In this document: one piece after another, positions 17,516 through 26,862 of the stretch | How positions within the stretch are numbered: the first letter of the stretch is position 1 | How the letters are laid out: each line of letters opens with the position of its first letter | Source of the DNA: Paracoccus saliphilus | GTDB taxonomy: Bacteria > Pseudomonadota > Alphaproteobacteria > Rhodobacterales > Rhodobacteraceae | Assembly: GCF_028553805.1 (NCBI RefSeq) | Contig: NZ_CP067140.1 | Span: 2,294,001 to 2,358,000, forward strand | Direction of reading: 5' to 3' | Length of the DNA: 64,000 bases | Made by a program: the position numbers and the translations under genes | Notes under the pieces: generated by a model | Told to the model about the DNA's origin: nothing | Database searches by the model: none | What the model saw: the letters and a program-made list of their open reading frames with translations, nothing else

Positions 17516-18546
17516 TGGCGTTTCCGAATGCCCTGCCCGCCTCGCGAATTCCCGACGCGATGCAGGCACCCGCGCTTCGCTGGGGCATCCTCGGGTCCGG
17601 CTGGATCGCCGAGCAGTTCATCCGTTCCGTCCGTGCCCATACGCGGCAGGAAATTGCAGCCGTGGGCTCCCGAAACCTGGACAAGGCCTCCGCCTTCGCC
17701 CGCAACTGGGGCATCACGCACGCATATGGCAGCTATGAGGAACTGGCCGCGGATGACAGCCTTGACGTGATCTATGTCGCCACACCACACAACATGCATC
17801 ATGTTCATGTCCTGTTGGCGCTGAACGCAGGACGCAATGTGCTGGTCGAGAAGCCGATAGCGCTCGATCATGCGCAGGCTGCCGAAATGGTGGCCGTGGC
17901 CCGGCGGAAGAAATTATTCCTGTGCGAGGCGCTCTGGACCTATTTCCTGCCGAAATTCGATGTGCTGCAACAGATTTTCGATGCTGGAATCCTAGGTGAG
18001 ATCAAGTCGGTTCACACGGAATATGGCGAATATTTCACCCGCGATCACCGCATTTTCAACCCGTCGCTTGCGGGCGGTCCGCTGCTTGATCTGGGAACCT
18101 ACCCGATTTCACTTCTGTCAAAGCTTCTCGGACCGGCCGAGCAGATGGTCGGCTTGAAGCAGCAGGACCCAAGCGGTGTTCATGGGCAGCTCTCGATCGC
18201 CATGGCGAACGCGGCGGGAAATCAGGGCAGCATGTCGACGACCCTTTACGGCCTGACCCCGACAAACGCCGCCATCGTTGGCACAGAGGCGACGATCCGG
18301 TTCGGGTCCGAATTCAACCTCCCGGGCCCGTTCGAACTCATCTCGGCGAATGGTTCGGCAAGCCTGCATTATGCGGAACCCGCCGGTCGCCATTTCGAAG
18401 GCCTGTATTTCGAAGCGGCAGAGGTCGCGCGCTGCATCGCGGAAGGCCACATGGAAGCCGGTCAAAGACCGTTAGCCGCAACTTTGGAGATGATGCGCAT
18501 GCTCGACGAGATCAGGCGCGTGCTTGATATCTCTTGGTCACAGTGA
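17515..18546 (+). CDS. Gfo/Idh/MocA family oxidoreductase (dihydrodiol-dehydrogenase-like)
   Basis: A 343-residue dehydrogenase with Rossmann motif GILGSGWIAEQF, the substrate-domain signature VEKPIALDHAQAAEM, CEALWTYFLPKF and GGPLLDLGTYPISLL. The last three are typical of the dimeric dihydrodiol/D-xylose dehydrogenase branch. The start is again a TGATG overlap with the previous stop (17515); an ATG five codons earlier is possible. Last gene of the divergent LacI-controlled operon. With the 14412 and 16349 genes it makes three non-identical dehydrogenases of one superfamily in a four-gene operon, suggesting sequential oxidations or epimerisation by oxidation and reduction. Confidence 0.8.
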   Translation: MAFPNALPASRIPDAMQAPALRWGILGSGWIAEQFIRSVRAHTRQEIAAVGSRNLDKASAFARNWGITHAYGSYEELAADDSLDVIYVATPHNMHHVHVLLALNAGRNVLVEKPIALDHAQAAEMVAVARRKKLFLCEALWTYFLPKFDVLQQIFDAGILGEIKSVHTEYGEYFTRDHRIFNPSLAGGPLLDLGTYPISLLSKLLGPAEQMVGLKQQDPSGVHGQLSIAMANAAGNQGSMSTTLYGLTPTNAAIVGTEATIRFGSEFNLPGPFELISANGSASLHYAEPAGRHFEGLYFEAAEVARCIAEGHMEAGQRPLAATLEMMRMLDEIRRVLDISWSQ

Positions 18547-18778
18547 ATTCGCAGGATTTTGATGATGGGCCGGATAGCCCTGCCTCCAACTGATATGCAA
18601 TGCGCGTGTAATATTAATAGGGCAGTCGCGCGGATCTCACGTAGGTGATTTTGCCGAATTTTGCCGTAGATGTCGTCCAGCCTTCCGAGATGACTGAGCA
18701 CCCCTGCCCTAGGCTTCAAATAAGCCGCTTTGTCGGCAATCCAGACCGAAACCCATCGAACCGAACGCCGATTACGGA

Positions 18779-19392
18779 CTATTTTTCAGAATCATGAACT
18801 GAGATTGTCGGTTCAATGGCCTCTGCCCCCACGATCTCAGCCCAAACCTCGAACCCGTGCTGGAAGGCAACGATACCAGCTTCCGGCAAAACAATCTCTA
18901 TCGCCTCCAGAATCTCTATCGGTGATATGCCGAGGTCCAGAGCCACGCGTATATGGCTTGCGATTTGTCCCTTGGGTGCGCGAAGAGCGGTCAGGCTATT
19001 GATAAAAATCAACTCTTTCGTGGCTCTGCTCAGATGGCGCTGATCCGTATAGGCCGCGGCAACAAGGTTGTTTGCGGCCTTCAGCACAGGCAGGTCGGCA
19101 TTTGCCATCAGCTTGTGATATGGCAGTACATATCCGCGGGCTCGGGCGATTTTATCGATATATTCCTGTGCTTCTTCTCGATCCTGGCCGGGGCCGGCTT
19201 CCGGAATGTCAGACTTGGGATATCCCTTCTCGGGTTGATGATGTGATTGGAAAATGGCGGTCGATAATCTTCTGCATATTCATGACAGAATATCGCTTCC
19301 ACGCGATCTCGGGCAAATTCATCCGCTGGGCTGAGATCCAGGGCAAAATTTCCGCCTTCAGACAGATAAGCAGCAATATTTGAGCTCGACAT
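18779..19392 (-). pseudogene. Carboxymuconolactone decarboxylase (CMD/AhpD-like) family gene broken by a frameshift
   Basis: Two reading frames together make one CMD-family protein. The first runs from an ATG at 19392 ([20 protein letters not shown], later CHEYAEDYRPPFSNH). The second continues in the -1 frame (HQPEKGYPKSDIPEAGPG, RGYVLPYHKLMANADLPVL) and carries the family core ELIFINSLTAL, SHIRVALDLGISPIEILEA and LPEAGIVAFQHGFEVWAE to the stop at 18779. The switch lies near 19235-19250 in a CAT-rich stretch and needs a lost base or two gained bases. No ATG, GTG or TTG opens the second frame before 19108. The first frame starts with GAGG upstream and overlaps the dehydrogenase stop by 35 bases, so it was the last gene of that operon. 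A sequencing error is the main alternative. Confidence 0.75.
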
Positions 19393-20806
19393 AATCCTCG
19401 ATACCATGACGCGATCCCTCGCGGCCAAGGCCGGATTGCTTGATCCCGCCAAAAGGCGCGACCTCGGTCGAAATCAACCCGGTATTGACTCCCACCATGC
19501 CATATTCGAGCCTTTCCATCATTCGCCAGATACGAGACAGGTCTCGGCTATAGAAATAGGAAGCCAATCCGAATTCGGTGTCATTCGCTGCAGTCAGCAC
19601 CTCTTCCTCGGTAGAGAATCTAAATACCGGAGCCAGAGGGCCGAAAGTTTCCTCGCGGGCGACCACCATATCGGCGGTAACATCACGCAGCACGGTGGGT
19701 TGAAAGAAGGTTCCACCCAATGCGTGCCGATCACCACCCACAATTGCCTTCGCCCCCTTGGACTCGGCATCAGAGATATGGTGACATACCTTGTCCAGGG
19801 CGGTATCGCTGATGAGCGGGCCAATCGCGGTGCCTTCGGCAAAACCGTCACCAACCGGAAGTGCGTCCACTGCAGCAGCCAACCTCTCGATGAAGGTTTC
19901 ATAGATCGCGTCCTGCACGTAAATCCGGTTGGTGCAGACACAGGTCTGACCGGCATTGCGGAACTTGGACAGGATTGCTCCCTCAACCGCCGCATCCAAA
20001 TCCGCATCGTCAAACACGATGAAAGGCGCATTCCCGCCCAGTTCCAGGGAAAGCTTCTTGATCTGATCCGCTCCCTGACGCATCAGAATGCGGCCGACAT
20101 TTGTCGAGCCGGTAAAACTGATCTTGCGCATCTTGGGGTTTTCGCTGAACTCCAACCCGATACCGGCGCTGTCCGTTGCGGGTAATACTGAAAAGAGACC
20201 GGAAGGAAGCCCGGCTTCCTGTCCGAGCTTGGCCAGTGCCAGTGCCGAAAGCGGCGTCTCTGCTGCCGGTTTCACCACCATGGCACAGCCTGCGGCCAAA
20301 GCGGGCGCAGCCTTTCGAGTAATCATGGCATTGGGAAAGTTCCAGGGCGTGATGGCTCCGACAACGCCAACTGGCTGCCTGATAACCATGATGCGCTTGT
20401 CACGCTGGTGTCCGGGGATTGTTTCACCGTAAACGCGCTTTGCCTCCTCCGCGAACCATTCGATGAAGTTGGCTCCGTAAAGAACTTCGCCCTTGGCTTC
20501 AGGCAGGGGCTTTCCCATCTCTGCAGTCAGAATTGCCGCGAGATCGTCGGCGTGAACAATCAACAGATCGAACCAGCGGCGCAGAATTTCTGCGCGCTCC
20601 TTACCGGTCCGGGCAGCCCATTCCTTTTGTGCGACAGCGGCAGCGTCAATCGCGTGCCGAGCGTGCTGCCTTGAGCAATCCGCCACCTCCGCAAGCACTT
20701 CTCCTGTCGAAGGATTCTTTATCGCAAAACGGTTTGATAAACTGATCCATTCGCCGGCGATAAAGGCGTCATTGATCAGCAGATCGGCACGGGACAGGTG
20801 CAGCAT
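19358..20806 (-). CDS. NAD(P)-dependent succinate-semialdehyde dehydrogenase-like aldehyde dehydrogenase
   Basis: An aldehyde dehydrogenase superfamily enzyme of 482 residues in the GabD-like branch. Visible are [14 protein letters not shown] (cofactor site), [13 protein letters not shown], the general-base region [14 protein letters not shown] and the catalytic cysteine in GQTCVCTNR, with the second cysteine two residues later as in SSADH. It ends [20 protein letters not shown] as expected. The start [13 protein letters not shown] (20806) has GGAGAAAGC upstream. It follows the BCCT transporter by 69 bases in the minus-strand module. Its true substrate is probably a short oxo-acid semialdehyde from the module's pathway. 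Confidence 0.88.
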   Translation of the reverse strand: MLHLSRADLLINDAFIAGEWISLSNRFAIKNPSTGEVLAEVADCSRQHARHAIDAAAVAQKEWAARTGKERAEILRRWFDLLIVHADDLAAILTAEMGKPLPEAKGEVLYGANFIEWFAEEAKRVYGETIPGHQRDKRIMVIRQPVGVVGAITPWNFPNAMITRKAAPALAAGCAMVVKPAAETPLSALALAKLGQEAGLPSGLFSVLPATDSAGIGLEFSENPKMRKISFTGSTNVGRILMRQGADQIKKLSLELGGNAPFIVFDDADLDAAVEGAILSKFRNAGQTCVCTNRIYVQDAIYETFIERLAAAVDALPVGDGFAEGTAIGPLISDTALDKVCHHISDAESKGAKAIVGGDRHALGGTFFQPTVLRDVTADMVVAREETFGPLAPVFRFSTEEEVLTAANDTEFGLASYFYSRDLSRIWRMMERLEYGMVGVNTGLISTEVAPFGGIKQSGLGREGSRHGIEDYVELKYCCLSV

Positions 20807-20875
20807 TTGCTTTCTCCGGAAGGCATGAAACAAGGGCGGACGCGATCTACCCTTGCATGGTGTTTTCAAGGTATT

Positions 20876-22546
20876 TTAACCGCGCAGATCGTCATCAAGC
20901 GCCGTACCGTCCGGCGCAAAACCACCATGAGCGATCTCGGCGCTCGGATCCTCCATCAATGATTTCAGAACCCCGACAGCCATGAGCACCACGAGAATCG
21001 AGGTCGGCAGGGCTGCGGCAATGGATGCAGTTTGCAGCGCTCCCAATCCACCTGCCATCAGCAACACGGCAGCGACAAGTGCCTGCGCCCCTCCCCAGAT
21101 GATGCGGTACCGCTTTGGCGGATGCGGATTGCCCATGGAAAGTATCGTCGTCACGACGAGCGTTCCGGAATCCGAGCTGGTGATGAACCAGGTTGCAAGC
21201 AGCAAAGTCGCCAAAGCGGATATGACCCAGGTCAGGGCACCCCCGCCTGCCAATCCGTCAATGGTCCCGAACAGCGTGCCACCCAGATTCCAGTTGTTGA
21301 CCATCTCGATCAGCCCGGCGGTGCCGACACCATCCACCGCATTCATCTCGATAAACAGCGCGTTGCCGCCAAAGATCGATATCCAGATGAAGGCCATCGC
21401 GGTCGGAACCAACATGGCGCCAAACATGAATTCACGAATGGTGCGGCCCTTCGAGATCCGGGCAATGAACATGCCGACGAAAGGCGCCCAGCTCAGCCAC
21501 CACCCCCAATAGAAGATGGTCCAGCCGCCCTGCCAGGCGGCATCACCGGGCTCGGAAGCCGTCCAGAACCCCATCGGCACGAAATGCGTCACATAGGCTC
21601 CGAGCGAATTCAGGAAGAAACCGACAAGCCATTGGGTAGGCCCTGCGAAAAGGAAGAACAGGATCAGCGCGATCGTCAGGATGATGTTCCATTCCGACAG
21701 GATCTTGATTCCCCGGCCAATACCGGACACCGCGCTCAAGGTAGCAACGACGGAAACCCCCAGGACCAATAAGACCTGCGTCAATATTCCTGAATCGACG
21801 CCGAACAATACATTCATGCCCTGCGCCATTTGGGTTGCTCCCAGGCCGAGTGAGGTCGCAATGCCGAAAACTGTGCCGAAAATCGCCAGCAGATCCACCG
21901 CATGCCCGGCCGGGCCATAGATCCGGTCGCCAAGGATCGGGTAGAGCGCGGAGCGGAAGGTCAGCGGCAGTTTCTTGCGAAAGGCGAAATAGCCCAAGCA
22001 TAGCCCGGTGATCGTATAGATCGCCCAGCCATGCAGACCCCAGTGGAAATTGGTTACCCTTACCGCGTCAACCGCGCGCTCGGGCGTCAGCCCGGTATGA
22101 CCCAGCCTGTCTGCAAAGGGATTGTTGGGATAGCCCCACCCTGCCGAATTGTCGAAATAGAACAGTGGCTCGGCCACGCCGAAGAACATGATGCCGATCG
22201 ACACCGAAGCGGAAAACAGCATCGCGAACCATGAAAAATTGCTGAACTCGGGGCGGCTGTCGTCATCGCCCAATCGGATCGAGCCAAAGCGACTGAACAT
22301 CAGAAACAGGCAGATGAAGAACAGGACGACGACCGAGCTGATATAATACCAGTTCAGTGCGCTCTCGACCCAGGAGCGGATCGAGCCGTATAGCTTTCCC
22401 GCCAGTTCGACATTGAGGACGGTGAAAACGACGAATGCCGCAACCATCGCCTTGGATGCGATGCTCATGCCATTGTGCAAGCCTTTGAAGGGTCCCTTGT
22501 CCGAAACCATCCGGTCTTTGGGCGGAGCCCCGGTGTCCTGTGCCAT
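20876..22546 (-). CDS. BCCT family (betaine/carnitine/choline-type) transporter
   Basis: A 556-residue secondary transporter with about twelve membrane segments. BCCT hallmarks are present: MFFGVAEPLFYFDN, TNFHWGLHGWAIYTITGL (the Trp-rich TM4 region), FYWGWWLSWAPFVGMFIARISKGRTIREF and SSDSGTLVVTT. It imports a quaternary-amine-like or related zwitterionic substrate, coupled to sodium or protons. The start MAQDTGAPPKDR (22546) has GGGAGACAAGAA upstream. It is embedded between two aldehyde dehydrogenase genes and downstream of a flavin monooxygenase pair, so the imported amine is a reasonable candidate substrate of that pathway. Confidence 0.9.
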   Translation of the reverse strand: MAQDTGAPPKDRMVSDKGPFKGLHNGMSIASKAMVAAFVVFTVLNVELAGKLYGSIRSWVESALNWYYISSVVVLFFICLFLMFSRFGSIRLGDDDSRPEFSNFSWFAMLFSASVSIGIMFFGVAEPLFYFDNSAGWGYPNNPFADRLGHTGLTPERAVDAVRVTNFHWGLHGWAIYTITGLCLGYFAFRKKLPLTFRSALYPILGDRIYGPAGHAVDLLAIFGTVFGIATSLGLGATQMAQGMNVLFGVDSGILTQVLLVLGVSVVATLSAVSGIGRGIKILSEWNIILTIALILFFLFAGPTQWLVGFFLNSLGAYVTHFVPMGFWTASEPGDAAWQGGWTIFYWGWWLSWAPFVGMFIARISKGRTIREFMFGAMLVPTAMAFIWISIFGGNALFIEMNAVDGVGTAGLIEMVNNWNLGGTLFGTIDGLAGGGALTWVISALATLLLATWFITSSDSGTLVVTTILSMGNPHPPKRYRIIWGGAQALVAAVLLMAGGLGALQTASIAAALPTSILVVLMAVGVLKSLMEDPSAEIAHGGFAPDGTALDDDLRG

Positions 22547-22618
22547 TTCTTGTCTCCCTGTTATGGGACCGGGCACGGTGCGGGATGCGCCGGACCACGG
22601 CCGTGGACGCGGTGAGGT

Positions 22619-24085
22619 TCAGCGCATGATGAATGGATCCGGGATCGGCTCGTCGCTGGTTCGCAGCCAGACGGATTTGACGCGGGTGTAATCGAGCGCC
22701 GCCTGCAAACCACCCTCGCGGCCATGCCCGGATAGGCCGTGACCGCCGAAGGGAACGATGGGACTTACTGCCCGATAGGTGTTGACCCAGACGATACCGG
22801 CACGAATGCCGCGGATCATCCGATGCGCGCGGGTCAGATCGCGGGTGAACAACCCCGAGGCCAGCCCGAATGCGGTGTTGTTGGCAATCTCGAGCGCCTC
22901 GGCCTCGGTATCGAATTCGAGGACCGAGAGAACGGGCGCAAAGAACTCGCTGGTCACGGCGGGCGCTTCGGGGGCATCCGAGCAATCCAGAATCGTCGGC
23001 GGGAAATAGAATCCCTCGCCCTTCGATATCGCCCCACCAGTTACAATCCGGGCACCTTGCCTCACCGATGTCGCGATCAGTTCTGCAGCATGATCGCGTT
23101 GACGCTGCGTGCAAAGCGGGCCGATCTCGGTCACCATATCATCCGGCGCTCCGATCACGATCTTTTCAGCTTTTTCCTTCAACCGGGCCAGGAATTCTTC
23201 CTTGATCGAATTCTGCACCACGAGGCGCGACCCCGCGACACAGCTTTGCCCGGTCGCCGCGAAGATGCCCGCGATCTGGGCGTTCACGGCGCTTTCCAGA
23301 TCGGCATCCTCGAAGACGATGAAGGGCGACTTCCCACCCAGTTCCAGCGAGGTCGAGGCAAGGTTTTCCGCTGAATTCCTCACGATATGGCGGGCGGTCG
23401 AGGGACCACCGGTAAAGGCGACATGGTTCACCTTGGGATGGCTGGTCAGCACCGAACCGCATTGATCGCCGAAGCCGGTGATGACATTGAGTACCCCCCT
23501 GGGAAATCCCGCCTGATCGAAGATGCGGGCAAATTCCAGCATTGGCGCTGGAGCGTCCTCTGAGGCTTTCAGCACCACGGTGCATCCCGCGGCCAATGCC
23601 GGGCCGATCTTCACGGCGGAAAGAAAAAGCTGCGAATTCCATGGCACAATGGCGGCAACAACTCCGATCGGTTCGCGGCGCAGCCAGACCTCCATGTCGG
23701 GTTTGTCCACGGGCAGATGCGTCCCTTCGATCTTGTCGGCGAGACCGGCATAATAGCGGTAATATTCCGCGACATAAGCAATCTGGGCACTGGTCTCGCG
23801 AATGATCTTGCCGGTGTCGCGGGTTTCAAGCTCTGCCAGTCGCCCGGCATTCTCGGCCACCAGGTCCGCCAGACGATACAGCAACCTGCCACGCTGACTT
23901 GCTGCCATTCCCGACCATTCGGGTGAGAACAGGGCACGCTCCGCCGCCTCAACCGCGCGGTTTACGTCATCAACACGGGCCTCCGGCATCAGCGCCCACG
24001 GACGTCCTGTCGCGGGATCGATGCTTTCGAACTGGGCGCCGCCGCCGGAAAATTCGCCGCCGATATAGTGCTGGAATTTCTGCAT
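22619..24085 (-). CDS. Aldehyde dehydrogenase
   Basis: A 488-residue NAD-dependent aldehyde dehydrogenase. Conserved elements are VPWNSQLFLSAVKIGPAL, FTGGPSTARHIV, LELGGKSPFIVFEDADL (general base Glu) and GQSCVAGSRLVVQ (catalytic Cys). The cofactor-ribose motif reads SEFFAPVLSV rather than the usual EEIFGPVLSV, keeping the Glu but changing Gly to Ala. It sits 9 bases after the LLM monooxygenase stop, so it probably oxidises the aldehyde released by that enzyme's reaction. The branch resembles betaine-aldehyde or general aldehyde dehydrogenases; the substrate is not assignable. Confidence 0.9.
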   Translation of the reverse strand: MQKFQHYIGGEFSGGGAQFESIDPATGRPWALMPEARVDDVNRAVEAAERALFSPEWSGMAASQRGRLLYRLADLVAENAGRLAELETRDTGKIIRETSAQIAYVAEYYRYYAGLADKIEGTHLPVDKPDMEVWLRREPIGVVAAIVPWNSQLFLSAVKIGPALAAGCTVVLKASEDAPAPMLEFARIFDQAGFPRGVLNVITGFGDQCGSVLTSHPKVNHVAFTGGPSTARHIVRNSAENLASTSLELGGKSPFIVFEDADLESAVNAQIAGIFAATGQSCVAGSRLVVQNSIKEEFLARLKEKAEKIVIGAPDDMVTEIGPLCTQRQRDHAAELIATSVRQGARIVTGGAISKGEGFYFPPTILDCSDAPEAPAVTSEFFAPVLSVLEFDTEAEALEIANNTAFGLASGLFTRDLTRAHRMIRGIRAGIVWVNTYRAVSPIVPFGGHGLSGHGREGGLQAALDYTRVKSVWLRTSDEPIPDPFIMR

Positions 24086-24094
24086 TTCGACCTC

Positions 24095-25132
24095 CTATCG
24101 AAAAGCTGGCATCACCTCGGCGATGAAGCGTTCAAGCGATGCCTTCTTGCGTTCGAAGGACATGCCGGAATCGATCCAGAACGCGTATTCGTCATAACCG
24201 AGCGCCTCGTAGCCCTTGAGCCGTTCGATGACCTGATCGGGTTGAGCTATCACCAGGTCGCGTTCCATCGCGTCAGGCGTATAAAAGGGATGCGCCGCGA
24301 TCTCCTCGTCCGACAGAGGCGCGATCAGGCCTTGGCTGGTCTCGCGCTTGTTCATGAACCAGGCGCCGAAATAGCAATAGAAACGGTTCAGTTCCTCGGT
24401 AGCCCGCTTCAGATCCGCTGCGCTATCGGCAACGTAAGTATGCAGCAAAAGCATGATCTTCGGGCGGGGACGGTCGGCGAATTTCGCGCAAGCCTCGTTG
24501 AACTTGTCCATCAGCTCGGTGATTTCCCCGTCGCCTCTCCACAGCGGCGTGACCTGCACGTTGCAGCCTTGCGAGACGGCGAATTCGTGGCTGTTGGGAT
24601 CGCGGGCAGCCACCCAGATCGGCGGGCCATCCGGCTGCACCGGCTGCGGCGAGGAGGTGGTCTTGGGGAATGAATGGAACTCCCCCTCCTGGGCGTGATC
24701 ACCTTTCCACAAGGCCTTCACCGCCGGAACCAACTCCCGCATACGCTGCCCGGCCTCCCACGCCTCCATGCCGGGCATCAGGCGTTCGTATTCGAAGGTA
24801 TAGGCACCACGGGCGATGCCTAGTTCCAGTCGTCCATCGGTGAGGATGTCGGTCATCGCCGCTTCGCCCGCCAGCCGGATCGGGTGCCAGAAGGGCGCGA
24901 CCACCGTGCCGGTGCCAAGGCGGACATTCTTCGTGCGCCGCGCAAGATCGACCAGGTTCAGCATCGGGTTCGGCGCGATGGTGAAATTCATCGCGTGATG
25001 CTCACCCGTCCAGATCGCATGCATGCCACCCTCATCGGCGATCCTGCACAGCTCGATGAATTCCTCGTAGAGTTGCCGCTGATCCTGTTCGGGCGAGATA
25101 CGTTCCATATGCGCGAAAAGGGAAAACTTCAT
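24095..25132 (-). CDS. LLM-class (luciferase-like) flavin-dependent monooxygenase
   Basis: A 345-residue FMN-dependent oxygenase of the bacterial luciferase-like TIM-barrel family. Segments: AIWTGEHHAMNFTIAPNP, RLGTGTVVAPFWHPIRLA, LGIARGAYTFEYERLMPG, IWVAARDPNSHEFAV and FWIDSGMSFERKKASLE. It needs reduced FMN from a partner reductase, and the immediately upstream gene encodes one. The start MKFSLFAHMERIS (25132) overlaps that gene's stop by 4 bp (ATGA), the strongest form of coupling. Members of this class oxidise amines, sulfonates, aldehydes or heterocycles. Surrounding hydrolase and aldehyde dehydrogenases suggest cleavage that yields an aldehyde. Confidence 0.88.
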   Translation of the reverse strand: MKFSLFAHMERISPEQDQRQLYEEFIELCRIADEGGMHAIWTGEHHAMNFTIAPNPMLNLVDLARRTKNVRLGTGTVVAPFWHPIRLAGEAAMTDILTDGRLELGIARGAYTFEYERLMPGMEAWEAGQRMRELVPAVKALWKGDHAQEGEFHSFPKTTSSPQPVQPDGPPIWVAARDPNSHEFAVSQGCNVQVTPLWRGDGEITELMDKFNEACAKFADRPRPKIMLLLHTYVADSAADLKRATEELNRFYCYFGAWFMNKRETSQGLIAPLSDEEIAAHPFYTPDAMERDLVIAQPDQVIERLKGYEALGYDEYAFWIDSGMSFERKKASLERFIAEVMPAFR

Positions 25133-26862
25133 TGCGATCCACTCCCTGCGGCGATGGGGCGAACCTTGCCGCTGACCTGATTGCCGTAATAGACGCCGAA
25201 ATTGCCGATCCGGCTTTCCGCTGCGAAACGCTTCAGCATGGTACGCATGGCCGGGTCCGCGATTTTCGCCAACACTGAGGGCGTCAATGCCTGGAAGGTC
25301 CCGCGCCCGGATACGGGTTCGGCCGACTGGCACAGGAAGGAAATATGCTGGCAACCCGCATCGGCATCCTCGTAGACGGCGTAGATGAAACCCGGTTCGG
25401 TCTCGACCCCAAACTCCGAGATCAGGCGAACAAGCGTTGCCGAAACGCCCTGCTTGCCAACCCTGGCGAGCGGCAAAGTCAGTTCGCCGTTGTCATTCTC
25501 GACCAACAAGACTTCGCCCTGATACTCGATCAGCGCAGCCACCATCAAATCCGCCTGTTGTCCGAGAGCCTGCGCTTCCATCGCCGGGGTGACATAAGCC
25601 CCGCGCGCATAACCTAGGCCAGGGGCGGGAGATTCATCGAAGGCCTCGACCTTGCCGATGAGGATGACATGGTCGCCCGCCTCAACAAGCTTATGCCGGG
25701 AGCAGTCGAACCACGCTGACACGTCATCGAGAATTGGCGCGCCGAAGGGGGCGTCGCGCCAGGTTACGTCCTCGAAACGATCCTCGACCGGGCGGGCAAA
25801 GGTATTGGAAATATGTTTTTGTCCCTCCGAAAGGACATTGACTGCGAATCCGGACGCCTCGGCGAAAACCGCCCGATTGCGCGACGAGTTCGCTAGGCAA
25901 ACCAGCACCAGTGGCGGATCGAGCGACACCGAGGTAAAGGAATTCGCGGTAAACCCTACCGGTTTCCCCTCGGGATCCTTGGTCGTGACAACGGTTACAC
26001 CGGTCATGAAGGTTCCGAAGGCGTTGCGCAGCGCGCGCGGATCGATAGCGTTCATGTCATCTCCTCCTGTCGCTGATGTATTGAGCCAGTGCCGCAACTC
26101 GCGATTAACCTCTTCCGCACTGGTCAGGTTGATCATGTGGCGATGCCCTTTCATGATCACCGCATGACCATGTTGCGCGGCGGCGGTCATGGCGTGGGAC
26201 ATTCCCGGGGTCGAGTTCGGGTCGAGTTCGCCGGTCATGGCCAACAACGGACAGGCGATATCGCCAAACCTGTCGGCATAGATCCGGTCTCCGCAAGCAA
26301 AGGCCGAATAGGCTGTCGCATAGCCTTGTAGATCGACCGTCCGCAGCCAGCCTGCCACCTTTTCTCTCGCTGACCGGACGTCATCGCCGCTTCCGAACCA
26401 GCGAGCCAGCGGCGTTTCCAGATCCACCATGCCCGCCCGTATCTCGGCGGCACGCGCTTCGACGGCGGCGCGGGCGGGTGCATCGCGGCAGAACACCCCG
26501 TTCAGCAGCGCCACCCGGGTGACCATTTCCGGGTGGGTCACTGCATAACCGGCTGCGATCAGCGCCCCCATGGAATGCCCGGCCAGACTAACCGGCCCCA
26601 GATCAAGCGCCAGCAATGCGGCATGCAACCAGTCCACGAAATCCGGCAAAGCTGCGGACTCGGGCAGGAGTCCACTGCCGCCATGCCCCGGCATATCCAG
26701 AGCGATCACGTGATGGCTGTCCGACAAGGCGGCAATCTGCGGCTCCCATGCCGCCGACTGCATCCCGACCCCGTGGATCAGCACCACGGGAGCGCCTTGC
26801 CCCGCCTCGTGCCAGGAAAGCCGGCCGTATGAATCAGACAGATGCAGGGTTTTCAACATCAT
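25129..26862 (-). CDS. Three-domain fusion: alpha/beta hydrolase - flavin reductase - Nudix-like domain
   Basis: One uninterrupted 577-residue frame. Residues 1-265 are an alpha/beta hydrolase: VVLIHGVGMQSAAW oxyanion loop, nucleophile elbow AGHSMGA, acid ELDPN and histidine GHRHMINL. Residues 272-430 are a RutF/HpaC-type flavin reductase (FGTFMTGVTVVTT, FTANSFTSVSLDPPLVLVCL, GDHVILIGKVEAF). Residues 440-577 look like a degenerate Nudix fold, without a clear Nudix box. An internal ATG at 26055 (Met270, MNAIDPRALRNAFG) has a strong AGGAGG with 7-base spacing, so a free reductase could also be made. The gene overlaps the DUF1185 gene by 29 bases and the monooxygenase by 4. The reductase half should supply reduced flavin to the LLM monooxygenase. 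Confidence 0.85.
   Translation of the reverse strand: MMLKTLHLSDSYGRLSWHEAGQGAPVVLIHGVGMQSAAWEPQIAALSDSHHVIALDMPGHGGSGLLPESAALPDFVDWLHAALLALDLGPVSLAGHSMGALIAAGYAVTHPEMVTRVALLNGVFCRDAPARAAVEARAAEIRAGMVDLETPLARWFGSGDDVRSAREKVAGWLRTVDLQGYATAYSAFACGDRIYADRFGDIACPLLAMTGELDPNSTPGMSHAMTAAAQHGHAVIMKGHRHMINLTSAEEVNRELRHWLNTSATGGDDMNAIDPRALRNAFGTFMTGVTVVTTKDPEGKPVGFTANSFTSVSLDPPLVLVCLANSSRNRAVFAEASGFAVNVLSEGQKHISNTFARPVEDRFEDVTWRDAPFGAPILDDVSAWFDCSRHKLVEAGDHVILIGKVEAFDESPAPGLGYARGAYVTPAMEAQALGQQADLMVAALIEYQGEVLLVENDNGELTLPLARVGKQGVSATLVRLISEFGVETEPGFIYAVYEDADAGCQHISFLCQSAEPVSGRGTFQALTPSVLAKIADPAMRTMLKRFAAESRIGNFGVYYGNQVSGKVRPIAAGSGSQ

Noticed and set aside
18462..18719. Minus-strand frame of 85 codons in the gap between the dehydrogenase operon and the CMD relic
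   Set aside because: It overlaps the dehydrogenase 3' end, has no ribosome-binding site and no family-like sequence. 18547-18778 is treated as intergenic.
19235..19255. Programmed -1 frameshifting in the CMD gene
   Set aside because: The local sequence (CCATTTTCC then a CAT-rich run) is not a canonical X-XXY-YYZ slippery site and no downstream structure is evident. An indel is simpler.
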